A DNA stretch of 64,000 nt from Prosthecomicrobium sp. N25 (GTDB lineage Bacteria > Pseudomonadota > Alphaproteobacteria > Rhizobiales > Ancalomicrobiaceae), in contig NZ_JBBCAT010000001.1 in NCBI RefSeq assembly GCF_037203705.1, forward strand, positions 2,205,418 to 2,269,417, in the 5' to 3' direction. The notes below the pieces were generated by a model. The model was not told the origin of the DNA and searched no databases. It was given only the letters and a program-made list of their open reading frames with translations. The position numbers and the translations under genes were made by a program. Below, piece by piece: positions 49,327 to 58,326 of this stretch. How positions within the stretch are numbered: position 1 is the stretch's first letter; each line of letters starts with the position of its first letter.

Positions 49327-49363
49327 CTCCGCCCCTCCCTCCAGACCACGCCGCACCCAGCCC

Positions 49364-51640
49364 ATGACCGAGCCCCTCGCCGACGATCTCGTCCGCCCGA
49401 CGCCCGAAGGCGACGTGGAGACCCATCTGCCGGAGGATTTCGGCCCCGGCTTCCCCGGCACGGTCGTGTTCTGGATCGCGGTCACCTTCTCGGTCTTCCA
49501 GATCGTCACCGCCTTCGGCATCCCGCTCGACGTGCCCCTCGTCGCCGGCCTCGACGCGATCCGCCTGTCGCTCGGCGGGCTGGCGGTCTGGATCGCCGTG
49601 ACGGCGCTGAAGGCGGCCAAAGGCCGCGACTGGACGGGCGACGTCGTCGGCCTCGTGGCGCTCGCCGGCGTCTGGGTGATCCTCGCCCGCTATCCGGGCG
49701 GCGTGCCGAGCCAGGTGCTGCGGACCCTGCACGTCGGCTTCCTCGGTCTCGTCGCCGCCGGGATGCTGGCGAACCACCGGGCCGGCTCGCTGCCCCTGAA
49801 GGCGCTCTACTGGATCGCCGGCATCGCCGCCTTCCTGATCGGCCTGTACCAGTGGTACGAGTACCATGGTCTCGTGCAGCGCTCGGGCGACCTGCTTCCG
49901 CGCGACTTCGCGATCGGCGGCGCCGCCGTGGTGCTGCTGATCTTCCTCGTCTGGCGCGTCATGGGGCCGGCCCTGCCCATCGTCGCCCTGGTGTTTCTGG
50001 CCTACACGCTCTTCGGCCAGCACCTGCCGCGCGGCCTCGACCATCGCGGCTACGACCTCGAGCAGGTCATCGAGCATATGGTCTTCGGCACGGAGGGGAT
50101 CTACGGCACGCCGACCCTCGTTTCCGCGACCTACATCTTCCTCTTCATCCTGTTCGGCTCCTTCATGGAGCAGGCCGGCGTCATCCGCTTCTTCAACGAG
50201 GTCTCCATGGCGCTGTTCGGCGGCGCCCGCGGCGGGCCCGCCAAGGTCTGCGTCGCCTCCTCGGCGCTGATGGGCACGGTCTCGGGCTCCGGCGTCGCCA
50301 ACGTGGTGGCCTCCGGCCAGTTCACCATCCCGCTGATGAAGCGCTACGGCTTCAACTCCGCCTTCGCGGGCGGCGTCGAGGCGACGTCCTCGATGGGCGG
50401 CCAGATCATGCCGCCGGTGATGGGCGCCGTCGCCTTCATCATGGCCGAGACGATCGACGTGCCCTATTCGGACATCGTCCAGGCCGCCATCATTCCCGCC
50501 TGCCTCTACTTCGGGGCCTGCTTCTGGTCGGTGCACCTGGAGGCCGGCCGCCTCGGCCTCGAGGGTCTGCCGCGCGACCAGCTCCCGAGCCTGGTCGCCG
50601 AGGTGCGCGACAACTGGTTCCTGATCCTGCCGCTGGCGATCCTCGTCTGGCTGCTCTTCGCGGGCTTCACGCCCCTCTTCGCCGGCGCCGTCGGCGTGGC
50701 CCTGACGGTCATCATGATCCTCGGCACCGCAGTCGCCTTCGGCTTCGGCCCGAACGTCGTGCGCCTGGCCTTCTGGCTGGCGCTCGCGCTCCTGTCCGCC
50801 GCCTCGCTGTGGTATTCGGTCGCCGCCGTCACCCTCGTCATGCTCGGCACGGCGGTGCTCGCCGTCTTGACCGGCCGCGGCCGGCAGACCCTGCACGACT
50901 GCCGCGCCGCGCTCGCCGACGGCGCTCGCCAGGCCCTGCCGGTCGGCCTCGCCTGCGCGCTCGTCGGCATCGTGATCGGCACCATGACGCTGACCGGCCT
51001 CGGCACCACGGTCGGCAACGCCCTGATCTCCATCGGCAAGGACAACCTCTTCCTCACCCTCGTCCTGACGATGATCTTCAGCCTGATCCTCGGCATGGGC
51101 ATCCCGACTATCCCGAACTACATCATCACCTCGTCGCTCGCCGCCCCGATCCTGCTCGCGCTCGGCATACCGCTGATCGTGAGCCACATGTTCGTCTTCT
51201 ATTTCGGCATCATGGCCGACCTGACCCCGCCCGTGGCGCTCGCCGCCTTCGCGGCCGCGCCGATGGCCAAGGAATCCGGCATGAAGATCGGCTTCCAGGC
51301 CGTGCGCATCGCCCTGCCGGGCTTCATCATTCCCTATCTGGCGATCTACGATCCGACCCTGATGCTCCAGCCCGTGCCGGGCCTCGAGGGCGGAGCCTGG
51401 CTGGCCTCCGTCGTCTACGTGACGGTCAAGGCCGTGGTGGCCATGGCGCTTTGGGGTGTCGCCGCCTTCGGCTGGGCGGACTCGCGCGTCTCCTGGCCGG
51501 AGCGGATCTTCGTCTTCCTGGCCGCCGGCTTCCTGATCTTCCCCGGCATCGTGTCCGACGTCGTCGGCTTCGCGGGCGCCGCCGCCTTCCTGATTTGGCG
51601 ACGCCTCAAGGGGAGCGGAGCCCCGGCGGGAGCGCGCTGA
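49364..51640 (+). CDS. TRAP transporter permease, fused small and large subunits (4TM/12TM)
   Basis: 758-aa inner-membrane protein. The first 150-200 residues are the DctQ-like small subunit (four helices) and the rest the DctM-like large subunit. The large-subunit signature VCVASSALMGTVSGSGVANVV near residue 310 and GVEATSSMGGQIMPPVMGAVAF are intact, and the second half repeats with GMGIPTIPNYIITSSLAAPILL. It drives uptake by the Na+ or H+ gradient with the TAXI protein upstream. Confidence 0.94.
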   Translation: MTEPLADDLVRPTPEGDVETHLPEDFGPGFPGTVVFWIAVTFSVFQIVTAFGIPLDVPLVAGLDAIRLSLGGLAVWIAVTALKAAKGRDWTGDVVGLVALAGVWVILARYPGGVPSQVLRTLHVGFLGLVAAGMLANHRAGSLPLKALYWIAGIAAFLIGLYQWYEYHGLVQRSGDLLPRDFAIGGAAVVLLIFLVWRVMGPALPIVALVFLAYTLFGQHLPRGLDHRGYDLEQVIEHMVFGTEGIYGTPTLVSATYIFLFILFGSFMEQAGVIRFFNEVSMALFGGARGGPAKVCVASSALMGTVSGSGVANVVASGQFTIPLMKRYGFNSAFAGGVEATSSMGGQIMPPVMGAVAFIMAETIDVPYSDIVQAAIIPACLYFGACFWSVHLEAGRLGLEGLPRDQLPSLVAEVRDNWFLILPLAILVWLLFAGFTPLFAGAVGVALTVIMILGTAVAFGFGPNVVRLAFWLALALLSAASLWYSVAAVTLVMLGTAVLAVLTGRGRQTLHDCRAALADGARQALPVGLACALVGIVIGTMTLTGLGTTVGNALISIGKDNLFLTLVLTMIFSLILGMGIPTIPNYIITSSLAAPILLALGIPLIVSHMFVFYFGIMADLTPPVALAAFAAAPMAKESGMKIGFQAVRIALPGFIIPYLAIYDPTLMLQPVPGLEGGAWLASVVYVTVKAVVAMALWGVAAFGWADSRVSWPERIFVFLAAGFLIFPGIVSDVVGFAGAAAFLIWRRLKGSGAPAGAR

Positions 51641-51656
51641 GCCGGGGCGCCGCCGG

Positions 51657-53111
51657 TCAGGCCGCCAGCTCCGCCACGAACCGGGTGATCCGGTCCGACA
51701 GGCTGCGCGTCGCGGTCGCGACCGAGCCCGACGACCCGAGCACCGTCTCCGCCGCCCGGGCCGTCTCGCCCGCCGCCTCATTGGAGCGCTGCGACAGGTC
51801 GGCGACCTCGCCGGTGCCGATGGCCGCGCGCTGCACGTTGACCGAGATCTCCCGCGTGACCGCCTGCTGCTGCTCCATCGAGGCCGCGATGGAGCCCGTG
51901 TAGGACGCCACGTCCTCGATCGTCCCCGCGATCGTGCGGATCGCCTCGACCGACTTGCGGGTCGAGTCCGAGATGCCCGCCACGCGCTGCGCGATGTCCT
52001 CGGTCGCCCGGGTGGTCTGGTTGGCGAGGTTCTTGACCTCCGCTGCGACCACCGCGAAGCCGCGGCCTGCCTCGCCGGCCCGCGCCGCCTCGATGGTGGC
52101 GTTGAGCGCGAGCAGGTTGGTCTGCTCGGCGATCGACTGGATGATGTTGACCACCTCGCCGATCCGCTCGGCCTCGGTGGCCAGCGTGGCGACGTTGTCG
52201 GTCGTGGCGCTGACGGTCGACTTGGCGTGATCGACCACGGCCTTCGTCCGGGCGATGTGGCTGCCGATCTCGCCGATCGAGGTCGCCATCTCCTCCGCCG
52301 CCGCCGCCACGGTCTGCACGCTGCCGGACGCCTCGTTGGAGCGGCTCGCCGCCGCCGTCGCATTGCCGGATGCGGTCGCGGCGATCGACGTTAGCCGGCT
52401 CGCGATCGTGGACAGCGAATCCATTTCGCCACGCACCTGGGCGAGGAGTTCGGCGACCTCGTGCTGGAACGCGGCCACCTTGACCCGCACGGCGTCGCGC
52501 GCCCGCACTTCGGCATCCGCCTTGTTGCGCTGCTCGGCAAGCAGTTGCGATGCCGAGTCCTTGGCGTGGTTGGCTTCCGACAGCGCCGTCGCGGAGGTGG
52601 TCAGGGCCCCTTCGAGGTTGATGGTGAGCCAGACCAGGATCGCCGTCTGCGCCACCACGATGGCGGCATGGATCAGCACCCGGACGATGTCCGCCCCGCC
52701 CGGGAACACGGCGGCCGGAAGCGCGAAGTTGAACGTCAGGTGATGCACGGCCGTGACCGCCGCACAGGCCAGGATGGCGCGCCAGTCGCACCAGCCGGCC
52801 ACGATCGCCAGCGTGGCGAAGAAGTACATGTGCAAGTCGATCTGGTAGGCGTGCCCGGAGAAGGCGTAGACCAGCATGGCGACCAGCGCGGCGGACGCCA
52901 TCGAGGTCACGATCCGGGTGGTCGGGCCCGACCGGTCCGCCATCCATGTCGCCGTGGCGGCACCCGCGATGGCGACCGAGCCGACCATCGCGACGAGCGC
53001 CGAGCCGCCGCCGACGAAGACCGACGCGAGGCCGATGATGCCGACGTTGCCCCACAGGAAGATCAGGATTGGAAGGGCGAACCGGTCGCGAAGGCTGTCC
53101 AGGCGGTTCAT
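51657..53111 (-). CDS. Methyl-accepting chemotaxis protein with multi-TM N-terminus
   Basis: 484-aa chemoreceptor. The N-terminal 170 residues form about five or six membrane helices with very short loops instead of a periplasmic sensor. The last part has the motif [16 protein letters not shown], with paired His suggesting heme, metal or membrane-dissolved ligand sensing. The signalling domain is standard ([32 protein letters not shown]). The ATG at 53111 has AAGGAG 12 nt upstream and overlaps the stop of the small upstream gene (ATGA), so the two are coupled. Confidence 0.9.
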   Translation of the reverse strand: MNRLDSLRDRFALPILIFLWGNVGIIGLASVFVGGGSALVAMVGSVAIAGAATATWMADRSGPTTRIVTSMASAALVAMLVYAFSGHAYQIDLHMYFFATLAIVAGWCDWRAILACAAVTAVHHLTFNFALPAAVFPGGADIVRVLIHAAIVVAQTAILVWLTINLEGALTTSATALSEANHAKDSASQLLAEQRNKADAEVRARDAVRVKVAAFQHEVAELLAQVRGEMDSLSTIASRLTSIAATASGNATAAASRSNEASGSVQTVAAAAEEMATSIGEIGSHIARTKAVVDHAKSTVSATTDNVATLATEAERIGEVVNIIQSIAEQTNLLALNATIEAARAGEAGRGFAVVAAEVKNLANQTTRATEDIAQRVAGISDSTRKSVEAIRTIAGTIEDVASYTGSIAASMEQQQAVTREISVNVQRAAIGTGEVADLSQRSNEAAGETARAAETVLGSSGSVATATRSLSDRITRFVAELAA

Positions 53112-53491
53112 GATGGGACGTCTCCTTTGAAGCGGAAGCAAGTGCCGGTGGCGCGGGCGTCGAGCACCAGGCCGGCGCCGGCGCGGTAGAGGCGGCCGAC
53201 GAGGCCGGGCTCGTCGCTCCGCGCCAGGATCACGAAGGGCCGCGTGCCGGTCCCGACGATCTGCCCCCCGGCCTCCGCGACGGCGCGGAGCGCCGCGGCC
53301 GGATCGGCCCATGGCATGGCGATGACGAGCACGTCCCGGCCCTCGCCGGGCGCCACGGCGGTTCCCGCGAGGACAAGGCCGATCATCGAAGCGTTTAGGG
53401 CGACGATGCGGGCCGCGGGGCGGCGGTCACGTGGGGGCAAGAGTTCAACCGGTTCGATGGGTTTGCCGATACCCCAAGTAATGATTTCCAA
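53108..53491 (-). CDS. Small hypothetical protein coupled to chemoreceptor gene
   Basis: 127-aa soluble protein with no family I recognise. It has alternating strands and helices ([76 protein letters not shown]), suggesting a small alpha/beta fold. The start is uncertain: TTG at 53491, with ATG at 53386 as the alternative; neither has a good ribosome binding site. Its stop overlaps the chemoreceptor start, implying one operon and a related job, perhaps accessory to sensing. Confidence 0.55.
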   Translation of the reverse strand: MEIITWGIGKPIEPVELLPPRDRRPAARIVALNASMIGLVLAGTAVAPGEGRDVLVIAMPWADPAAALRAVAEAGGQIVGTGTRPFVILARSDEPGLVGRLYRAGAGLVLDARATGTCFRFKGDVPS

Positions 53492-53534
53492 ATACTGAAG
53501 ATGCAGTTAAAAATGATGCCATAACCGAAGAACA

Positions 53535-53552
53535 GAGCTGTAATTACAGCTC
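53535..53552. promoter_or_regulatory. Perfect 18-bp palindrome upstream of chemoreceptor operon
   Basis: GAGCTGTAATTACAGCTC reads the same on both strands and lies 44 bp before the small gene's start, in an AT-richer stretch (53521-53580 has 27 G/C in 60). It is a candidate operator for this operon. Confidence 0.5.
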
Positions 53553-53735
53553 GCAGAGGCGTCAATAATCGGCAATTGTGACGAGCAACATTTTGGTGGT
53601 GCCGACGTGCGCCGGTCTGGCCGGTCGACGCGCCGTCTGCGGAGCCGGGCCGCGCCGAAGGGGACCGTCGAACGATCCCGCGCGGGGAGGGGTTTCGTGC
53701 CCCGGCCGGACTGCCGGCGATCGCCCGGAACGCGA

Positions 53736-53760
53736 AAGGGCCCGGACGTGCCGGACCCTC
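53736..53760 (-). terminator. Terminator-like stem-loop after hprA
   Basis: On the minus strand GGGTCCGG pairs with CCGGGCCC (one G-U pair) around a 5-nt loop, followed by TTTC, 35 bp after the hprA stop. It probably ends the serine-cycle transcript before the chemoreceptor operon. Confidence 0.6.
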
Positions 53761-53793
53761 GAACGCGACGGTGAGGATGTAGGTGGTGCCCGC

Positions 53794-54765
53794 TCAGGCC
53801 ACCCGGTCGCGCGGCGGCTGGCCGGCGAAGAAGGCCTGGAGGTTCTCAAGCACGCGCCAGCCCATCGCCTCGCGGGTCGACTGGGTGGCCGAGCCGAGAT
53901 GCGGCAGCAGCACGGCATTCTCGCACTCGAAGAGCGACGGATCGATCTTCGGCTCACCCTCGAACACGTCGAGGCCGGCGCCCTTGATGGTGCCCGCCTT
54001 GAGCGCGGCCGACAGGGCCTTGGCGTCGACCACCTCGCCGCGCGCGGTGTTGACCAGGATCGCGGTCGGCTTCATCAGCTTCAGCCGCTCGGCGTTGATC
54101 AGGTGGTAGTTCTCCTTGCCGCCCGGCATGTGCAGCGAGACCACGTCCGCCTCCCGCAGCACTTCCTCGATCGTGTCCCGCTTCTCGGCCTTGGTCTCCG
54201 CCGCCAGCTCCGGCTTGACCGGGAAGGGGTCGAAGTAGATGACCTTCATGCCGAAGCCGCCATGGGCACGCTTCGCGGCCTCCCGCCCGATCCGCCCGAA
54301 GCCGAGCACGCCGAAGACGCCGCCCGACACCTTCGTGCCGATCATGTGGGTCGGCCGCCAGCCGGTCCACTGCCCCGCCCGCACCTCGCGCTCGCCCTCG
54401 CCCGCGCGCCGGGCGGCCATCAGCATGAGGGTGATGGCGAGGTCCGCCGTGCAGTCCGACAGGACTTCGGGCGTGTTGGTGACGACGATGCCGGCCTTCT
54501 TGGCCGCCTCCGTGTCGATGTGGCTGTAGCCGACGCCATACGAGCCCATGATCTTGCAGCGCGGGTTGGTGACGTCCAGCACCGCGGCGTCGACCTTGTC
54601 GGAGACGGTCGGGCAGACCGCGTCGTAGTCGAGGAGCGCCTGCCGCATCGCGGCTCCCGTCATCGGCGTGTCGCTCTCGTTGAGCGTCACGTCGTAGAGC
54701 TCCTTCAGCTTCGCCTCGACGGCCTCGGGCCAGCGACGCGTGACGAGAACCTTGGGCTTGGACAC
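53794..54765 (-). CDS. hprA: Hydroxypyruvate/glyoxylate reductase (D-2-hydroxyacid dehydrogenase)
   Basis: 323-aa NAD(P)-dependent enzyme that reduces hydroxypyruvate to D-glycerate in the serine cycle. The Rossmann loop is GVLGFGRIG near residue 155; the catalytic Arg is in VNTARGEVVD, Glu in FEGEP and His in LLPHLGSAT. It starts with GTG at 54765, with GAGGAAG upstream. It follows mtkB after 159 bp that contain two strong hairpins. Assignment to hydroxypyruvate rather than other hydroxyacids rests on context. Confidence 0.9.
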   Translation of the reverse strand: MSKPKVLVTRRWPEAVEAKLKELYDVTLNESDTPMTGAAMRQALLDYDAVCPTVSDKVDAAVLDVTNPRCKIMGSYGVGYSHIDTEAAKKAGIVVTNTPEVLSDCTADLAITLMLMAARRAGEGEREVRAGQWTGWRPTHMIGTKVSGGVFGVLGFGRIGREAAKRAHGGFGMKVIYFDPFPVKPELAAETKAEKRDTIEEVLREADVVSLHMPGGKENYHLINAERLKLMKPTAILVNTARGEVVDAKALSAALKAGTIKGAGLDVFEGEPKIDPSLFECENAVLLPHLGSATQSTREAMGWRVLENLQAFFAGQPPRDRVA

Positions 54766-54794
54766 GGGGATGCTTCCTCTTCTTCTCTAGGCCT

Positions 54795-54854
54795 CCGGAC
54801 CCCGCCGGGGTCCGGATTCGACTTTAGACGCAGGCCGGTCTGGGATGCCAGACC
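54795..54854 (-). promoter_or_regulatory. Two strong stem-loops in the mtkB-hprA spacer
   Basis: GGTCTGG-N4-CCAGACC (54837-54854) and CCGGACCCC-N3-GGGGTCCGG (54795-54815) are both perfect. Neither has a T-run, so they look like RNA stabilisers or attenuators that would separate mtkAB from hprA expression. Confidence 0.55.
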
Positions 54855-54924
54855 GTGCAGGCGTACGATTTGTCGCGGGCCGCCGCTGAATACGACGGCC
54901 CGGCAACGCCGGGACCGGGCCGCC

Positions 54925-55836
54925 TCACTCCGCCGCGACGGCCGAGATCCCGCGCTCGGCGAGCATCTTCTGCACGGTCGGGGCGAACTCGGACGGGGTC
55001 GGCACGATGGTGACGCCGCAAGCCTTGAGGATCTCGACCTTCTCGGCCGCGCTCTCCCCGAAGGCCGACACGATGGCGCCGGCATGGCCCATCTTGCGGC
55101 CCTTCGGCGCGGAAAGCCCCGCGATATAGGCGCAGACCGGCTTCGTCATGTGGTCGCGGGCATACTCGCCGGCCTCGGCCTCCTGCGGACCGCCGATCTC
55201 GCCGATCATGATGACCGCGTCCGTGTCCGGGTCTTTCTCGAACATCTCGAGCACGTCCCGGTGCGAGCAGCCGTTGATCGGATCGCCGCCGATGCCGACC
55301 GAGGTCGACACGCCGAGGCCCACGGCCTTGAGCTGCGACGCCGCCTCGTAGCCGAGCGTCCCGGACCGGCCCACGATGCCGATACGGCCGGGCAGGTAGA
55401 TGTGGCCGGGCATGATGCCGACCAGCGCCTCGCCGGGGGTGATCACGCCGGCGCAGTTGGGGCCGAGGAGCCGCATCCGGTTCTCGGCCTTGTAGCGCTT
55501 CATGTAGCGCTTCACGCGCATCATATCCTGGGCCGGGATGCCGTCCGTGATGCAGACGCAGACCTTGATGCCCGCGTCTGCCGCTTCCATGATCGAGTCG
55601 GCCGCGAAGGGCGGCGGCACGAAGACGATCGAGGTGTCCGCCCCGGTCGCCGCCACGGCGGCCTTGACGGTGTCGAAGACCGGCTTGCCGTGGACGGTGG
55701 TGCCGCCCTTGCCGGGCGTGACGCCGCCGACGACCGGCGAGCCGTACTTGATCATGTCCTCGGCGTGGAACGAGCCGATCTTGCCGGTGATGCCCTGGAC
55801 GAGGATCTTGGAGTTCTTGTTGATCAGAACCGACAT
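54925..55836 (-). CDS. mtkB: Malate-CoA ligase (malate thiokinase) alpha subunit
   Basis: 303-aa small subunit of the succinyl-CoA-synthetase family that makes malyl-CoA from malate and CoA in the serine cycle. The CoA-binding N-terminus reads ILVQGITGKIGSFHAEDMI; the phospho-His lies in KMGHAGAIVS near residue 250. SucD homologues read GGDPIPG where this has GGDPINGCSHRD, which favours MtkB, as does the mcl/sgaA context. GAGGAGG precedes the ATG at 55836. It starts 14 bp after mtkA. Confidence 0.9.
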   Translation of the reverse strand: MSVLINKNSKILVQGITGKIGSFHAEDMIKYGSPVVGGVTPGKGGTTVHGKPVFDTVKAAVAATGADTSIVFVPPPFAADSIMEAADAGIKVCVCITDGIPAQDMMRVKRYMKRYKAENRMRLLGPNCAGVITPGEALVGIMPGHIYLPGRIGIVGRSGTLGYEAASQLKAVGLGVSTSVGIGGDPINGCSHRDVLEMFEKDPDTDAVIMIGEIGGPQEAEAGEYARDHMTKPVCAYIAGLSAPKGRKMGHAGAIVSAFGESAAEKVEILKACGVTIVPTPSEFAPTVQKMLAERGISAVAAE

Positions 55837-55850
55837 GGGAAATCCTCCTC

Positions 55851-57029
55851 TCAGGCCGCGGCCTTGACGGCCTTGGCGGCCGCCACGGACTTCTCGGCGG
55901 CTTCCGCCAGCGTGTCCGCGGTGATGACGTTGATGCCGCTCTCCTGCAGGATCTTCTGCCCGAGTTCGACATTGGTGCCGGCGAGCCGCACCACGAGGGG
56001 CAGCTGCAGGTTGGTCATCTCGACCGCCTTGACGACGCCCTGAGCGACCCAGTCGCAGCGGTTGATGCCGGCGAAAATGTTGACCAGCACGCACTTGACG
56101 TTCTGGTCCTGGGTGACCAGCCGGAACGCCTTGGCGACCCGCTCGGGCGTCGCGCCGCCGCCGATGTCCAGGAAGTTGGCGGGCGAGCCGCCGGCGAGCA
56201 GGATCATGTCCATGGTCGCCATCGCCAGGCCCGCGCCATTGACGATGCAGCCGACCTCGCCCTCGAGGCCCACGTAGGAGAGCCCGCGGTCGGCGGCCTG
56301 CGTCTCGCGCGGATCCTCCTGGCTCTTGTCGCGCAGCTCCGAGATGTCCGGGTGGCGGAACAGGGCGTTGTCGTCGAAGCTCATCTTGGCGTCGAGCGCG
56401 ACGAGATGGCCTTCCTGGGTCAGCACCAGCGGATTGATCTCCAGCATCGTGCCGTCCTTGTCGCGGAAGGCGCGATAGGCGCGCAGGAACAGCTGCGATG
56501 CCTCGGTGACGGACGCCGCCGGAATGCCGAGCGCGAAGGCGAGCTCGCGGGCCTGGAAGGCCTGCATGCCGACCGCCGGCTCTACGGGCATACGGATGAT
56601 GGACTCCGGCTTGGTGGCCGCCACCTCCTCGATGTCCATGCCGCCTTCCGTCGAGGCGATCACCATCACGCGCTGCTCGGCGCGGTCGAGCACGTAGCCG
56701 AGGTAGAGTTCCTTGGCGATGTTGACGCCGCCCTCGACGTAGAGCCGGCCGACCAGCTTGCCCGCCGGGCCCGTCTGGTGGGTGACGAGCTTGCGGCCGA
56801 GCATCCGGTCCGCCGCCTCCTCCACCTCGTGCTCGGACTTGCAGACCTTGACGCCGCCGGCCTTGCCGCGCCCGCCCGTGTGCACCTGGGCCTTCACCAC
56901 CCAGATCGAGCCGCCGATCTCGCGCGCCCGGTAGGCCGCCTGCTCGGGAGAATAGGCGAGGCCGCCCTTGGGGATCGGCACGCCGAACTTCGAGAGGATC
57001 TCTTTCGCCTGGTATTCGTGGATGTCCAT
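55851..57029 (-). CDS. mtkA: Malate-CoA ligase (malate thiokinase) beta subunit
   Basis: 392-aa ATP-grasp subunit partnering MtkB. The N-terminus [20 protein letters not shown] and the nucleotide-binding [17 protein letters not shown] are family features; [16 protein letters not shown] and [16 protein letters not shown] form the C-terminal domain. Succinyl-CoA synthetase beta subunits are near in sequence, but its pairing with MtkB and its place beside mcl support malate thiokinase. A REP-like palindrome separates it from mcl. Confidence 0.9.
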   Translation of the reverse strand: MDIHEYQAKEILSKFGVPIPKGGLAYSPEQAAYRAREIGGSIWVVKAQVHTGGRGKAGGVKVCKSEHEVEEAADRMLGRKLVTHQTGPAGKLVGRLYVEGGVNIAKELYLGYVLDRAEQRVMVIASTEGGMDIEEVAATKPESIIRMPVEPAVGMQAFQARELAFALGIPAASVTEASQLFLRAYRAFRDKDGTMLEINPLVLTQEGHLVALDAKMSFDDNALFRHPDISELRDKSQEDPRETQAADRGLSYVGLEGEVGCIVNGAGLAMATMDMILLAGGSPANFLDIGGGATPERVAKAFRLVTQDQNVKCVLVNIFAGINRCDWVAQGVVKAVEMTNLQLPLVVRLAGTNVELGQKILQESGINVITADTLAEAAEKSVAAAKAVKAAA

Positions 57030-57133
57030 GGGACTGCTCCGTTGGCGTCGAGCCCGGGGGTGGGGAGTTCCGGCTCGCCGCGGGGACGCAGCGCGGGGCT
57101 CCGTCTCCGAGGCGGGGACTCTCGGCTCCTTCC

Positions 57134-57158
57134 CCTTCTCCCCGCGTGGGGGAGAAGG
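57134..57158. repeat. RIME/REP-like palindrome in mcl-mtkA spacer
   Basis: CCTTCTCCCC (57134-57143) and GGGGAGAAGG (57149-57158) form a perfect 10-bp stem with a 5-nt loop. This palindrome type is known as a dispersed mosaic element in rhizobial genomes. It lies inside the operon, 39 bp from the mcl stop. Confidence 0.65.
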
Positions 57159-57197
57159 TGCCCTATGGGCGGATGGTGGGGTGGGCGGCCTGGTGCG

Positions 57198-58151
57198 TCA
57201 GGCCGCCTGCTTCCGGGCGATCGCCTCCGCGACCGTCACGACGTTCTGCGCCATGCGCGCCGAGGCCGCGTCGATCATGCGGCCGTCGAGCGAGGCCGCG
57301 CCCTTGCCCTGGGCGGCCGCCTCGTCGAGCGCGATCAGGATGCGCTTGGCGCGGTCGACCTCGGCGGGCGGCGGCGAGAACACCTCGTTGGCGAGCGCGA
57401 TCTGGGAGGGATGGATCGCCCACTTGCCCTCGCAGCCGAGCACGGCGGCACGCTTGGCGCCCGCGATGTAGTCCTGCGGCGCCGAGAAGTCGCCGAAGGG
57501 CCCGTCGATGGCGCGCAGGCCGAAGGCGCGGCAGGCGGTGACCATCCGGTCGATCGCGGCGTGCCACTGGTCGCCCGGATAGTCCGGGTTGAGACCGCCG
57601 ATGACCACCGTGCGCGAGCGGCGCGAGGCGGCGAAGTCGGCGACGCCGAAATGCAGGGCCTCCAGGCGCTTGGTGTAGTGCTGGCGCGCGATGTCCTCGA
57701 CGTTGGCCATGCCGATCGCGGTCTCGATCAGCGCCTCGAGGCCGATCCGATTGGTGAGCCCCTTCGCCTCCTCGATCTGGGAGACCATCGCCTCCACCAT
57801 GTAGACGTCGTGCGGGGTCCCGACCTTGGGGATCAGGATCGTGTGCAGCCGGTGCCCGGCCTGCTCCACCACGTCCACCACGTCTCGGTACATGTAGTGG
57901 GTATCGAGGCCGTTGATGCGCACCGACACCGTCTTGCCCTTGGCGGCCCAATCGATGTCGTTCAGCGCCTGGATGACGTTCTTGCGGGCCTGCTCCTTGT
58001 CGCCCGGCGCCACCGCGTCCTCCAGGTCGAGGAACACGTAGTCGGCGGCCGACTCGGCCGCCTTGTCGATCATGGTCGGGTTGGACCCCGGGCAGGCGAG
58101 TTCGGAGCGCTGCAGGCGCGTCGCAACGGGCTTGTACTGGGTATGGCTCAT
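57198..58151 (-). CDS. mcl: L-malyl-CoA lyase
   Basis: Cleaves malyl-CoA to acetyl-CoA and glyoxylate, the last step of the serine cycle. The 317-aa CitE-like product begins with SELACPGSNPTMIDKAAES, has VFLDLEDAVAPGDKEQARKNV with the acidic metal ligands, and GKWAIHPSQIALANEVF near residue 250. GGGGGAGGGAACG precedes the ATG at 58151. It follows sgaA after 175 bp and precedes mtkA. Confidence 0.94.
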   Translation of the reverse strand: MSHTQYKPVATRLQRSELACPGSNPTMIDKAAESAADYVFLDLEDAVAPGDKEQARKNVIQALNDIDWAAKGKTVSVRINGLDTHYMYRDVVDVVEQAGHRLHTILIPKVGTPHDVYMVEAMVSQIEEAKGLTNRIGLEALIETAIGMANVEDIARQHYTKRLEALHFGVADFAASRRSRTVVIGGLNPDYPGDQWHAAIDRMVTACRAFGLRAIDGPFGDFSAPQDYIAGAKRAAVLGCEGKWAIHPSQIALANEVFSPPPAEVDRAKRILIALDEAAAQGKGAASLDGRMIDAASARMAQNVVTVAEAIARKQAA

Positions 58152-58326
58152 CGTTCCCTCCCCCTCCATCAGGGGCCGGTTGTTTGGGCGCGGGACGCGC
58201 GCCGGGTCAGCGGAGTTGCGTCGGAGTGTCCGGGCCGCCACCGGCGGTCGCCGTCGAGCTCTGCGGCTCGTCCTCCCTCGGCGGGGAGCGGGGAGGGGAC
58301 CGGCGGGCCCCCTCCGGGATTCCGGA

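Noticed and set aside
49259-52363. 1034-aa open frame antisense across the TRAP permease and chemoreceptor region
   Set aside because: It covers two well-supported genes and encodes repetitive Arg/Asp/Gly-rich sequence without domains.
54925-57029. Succinyl-CoA synthetase (sucCD)
   Set aside because: Similar family, but the genes sit with mcl, sgaA and hprA and without TCA genes, so malate thiokinase is the better call. A phylogeny of the two subunits would settle it.
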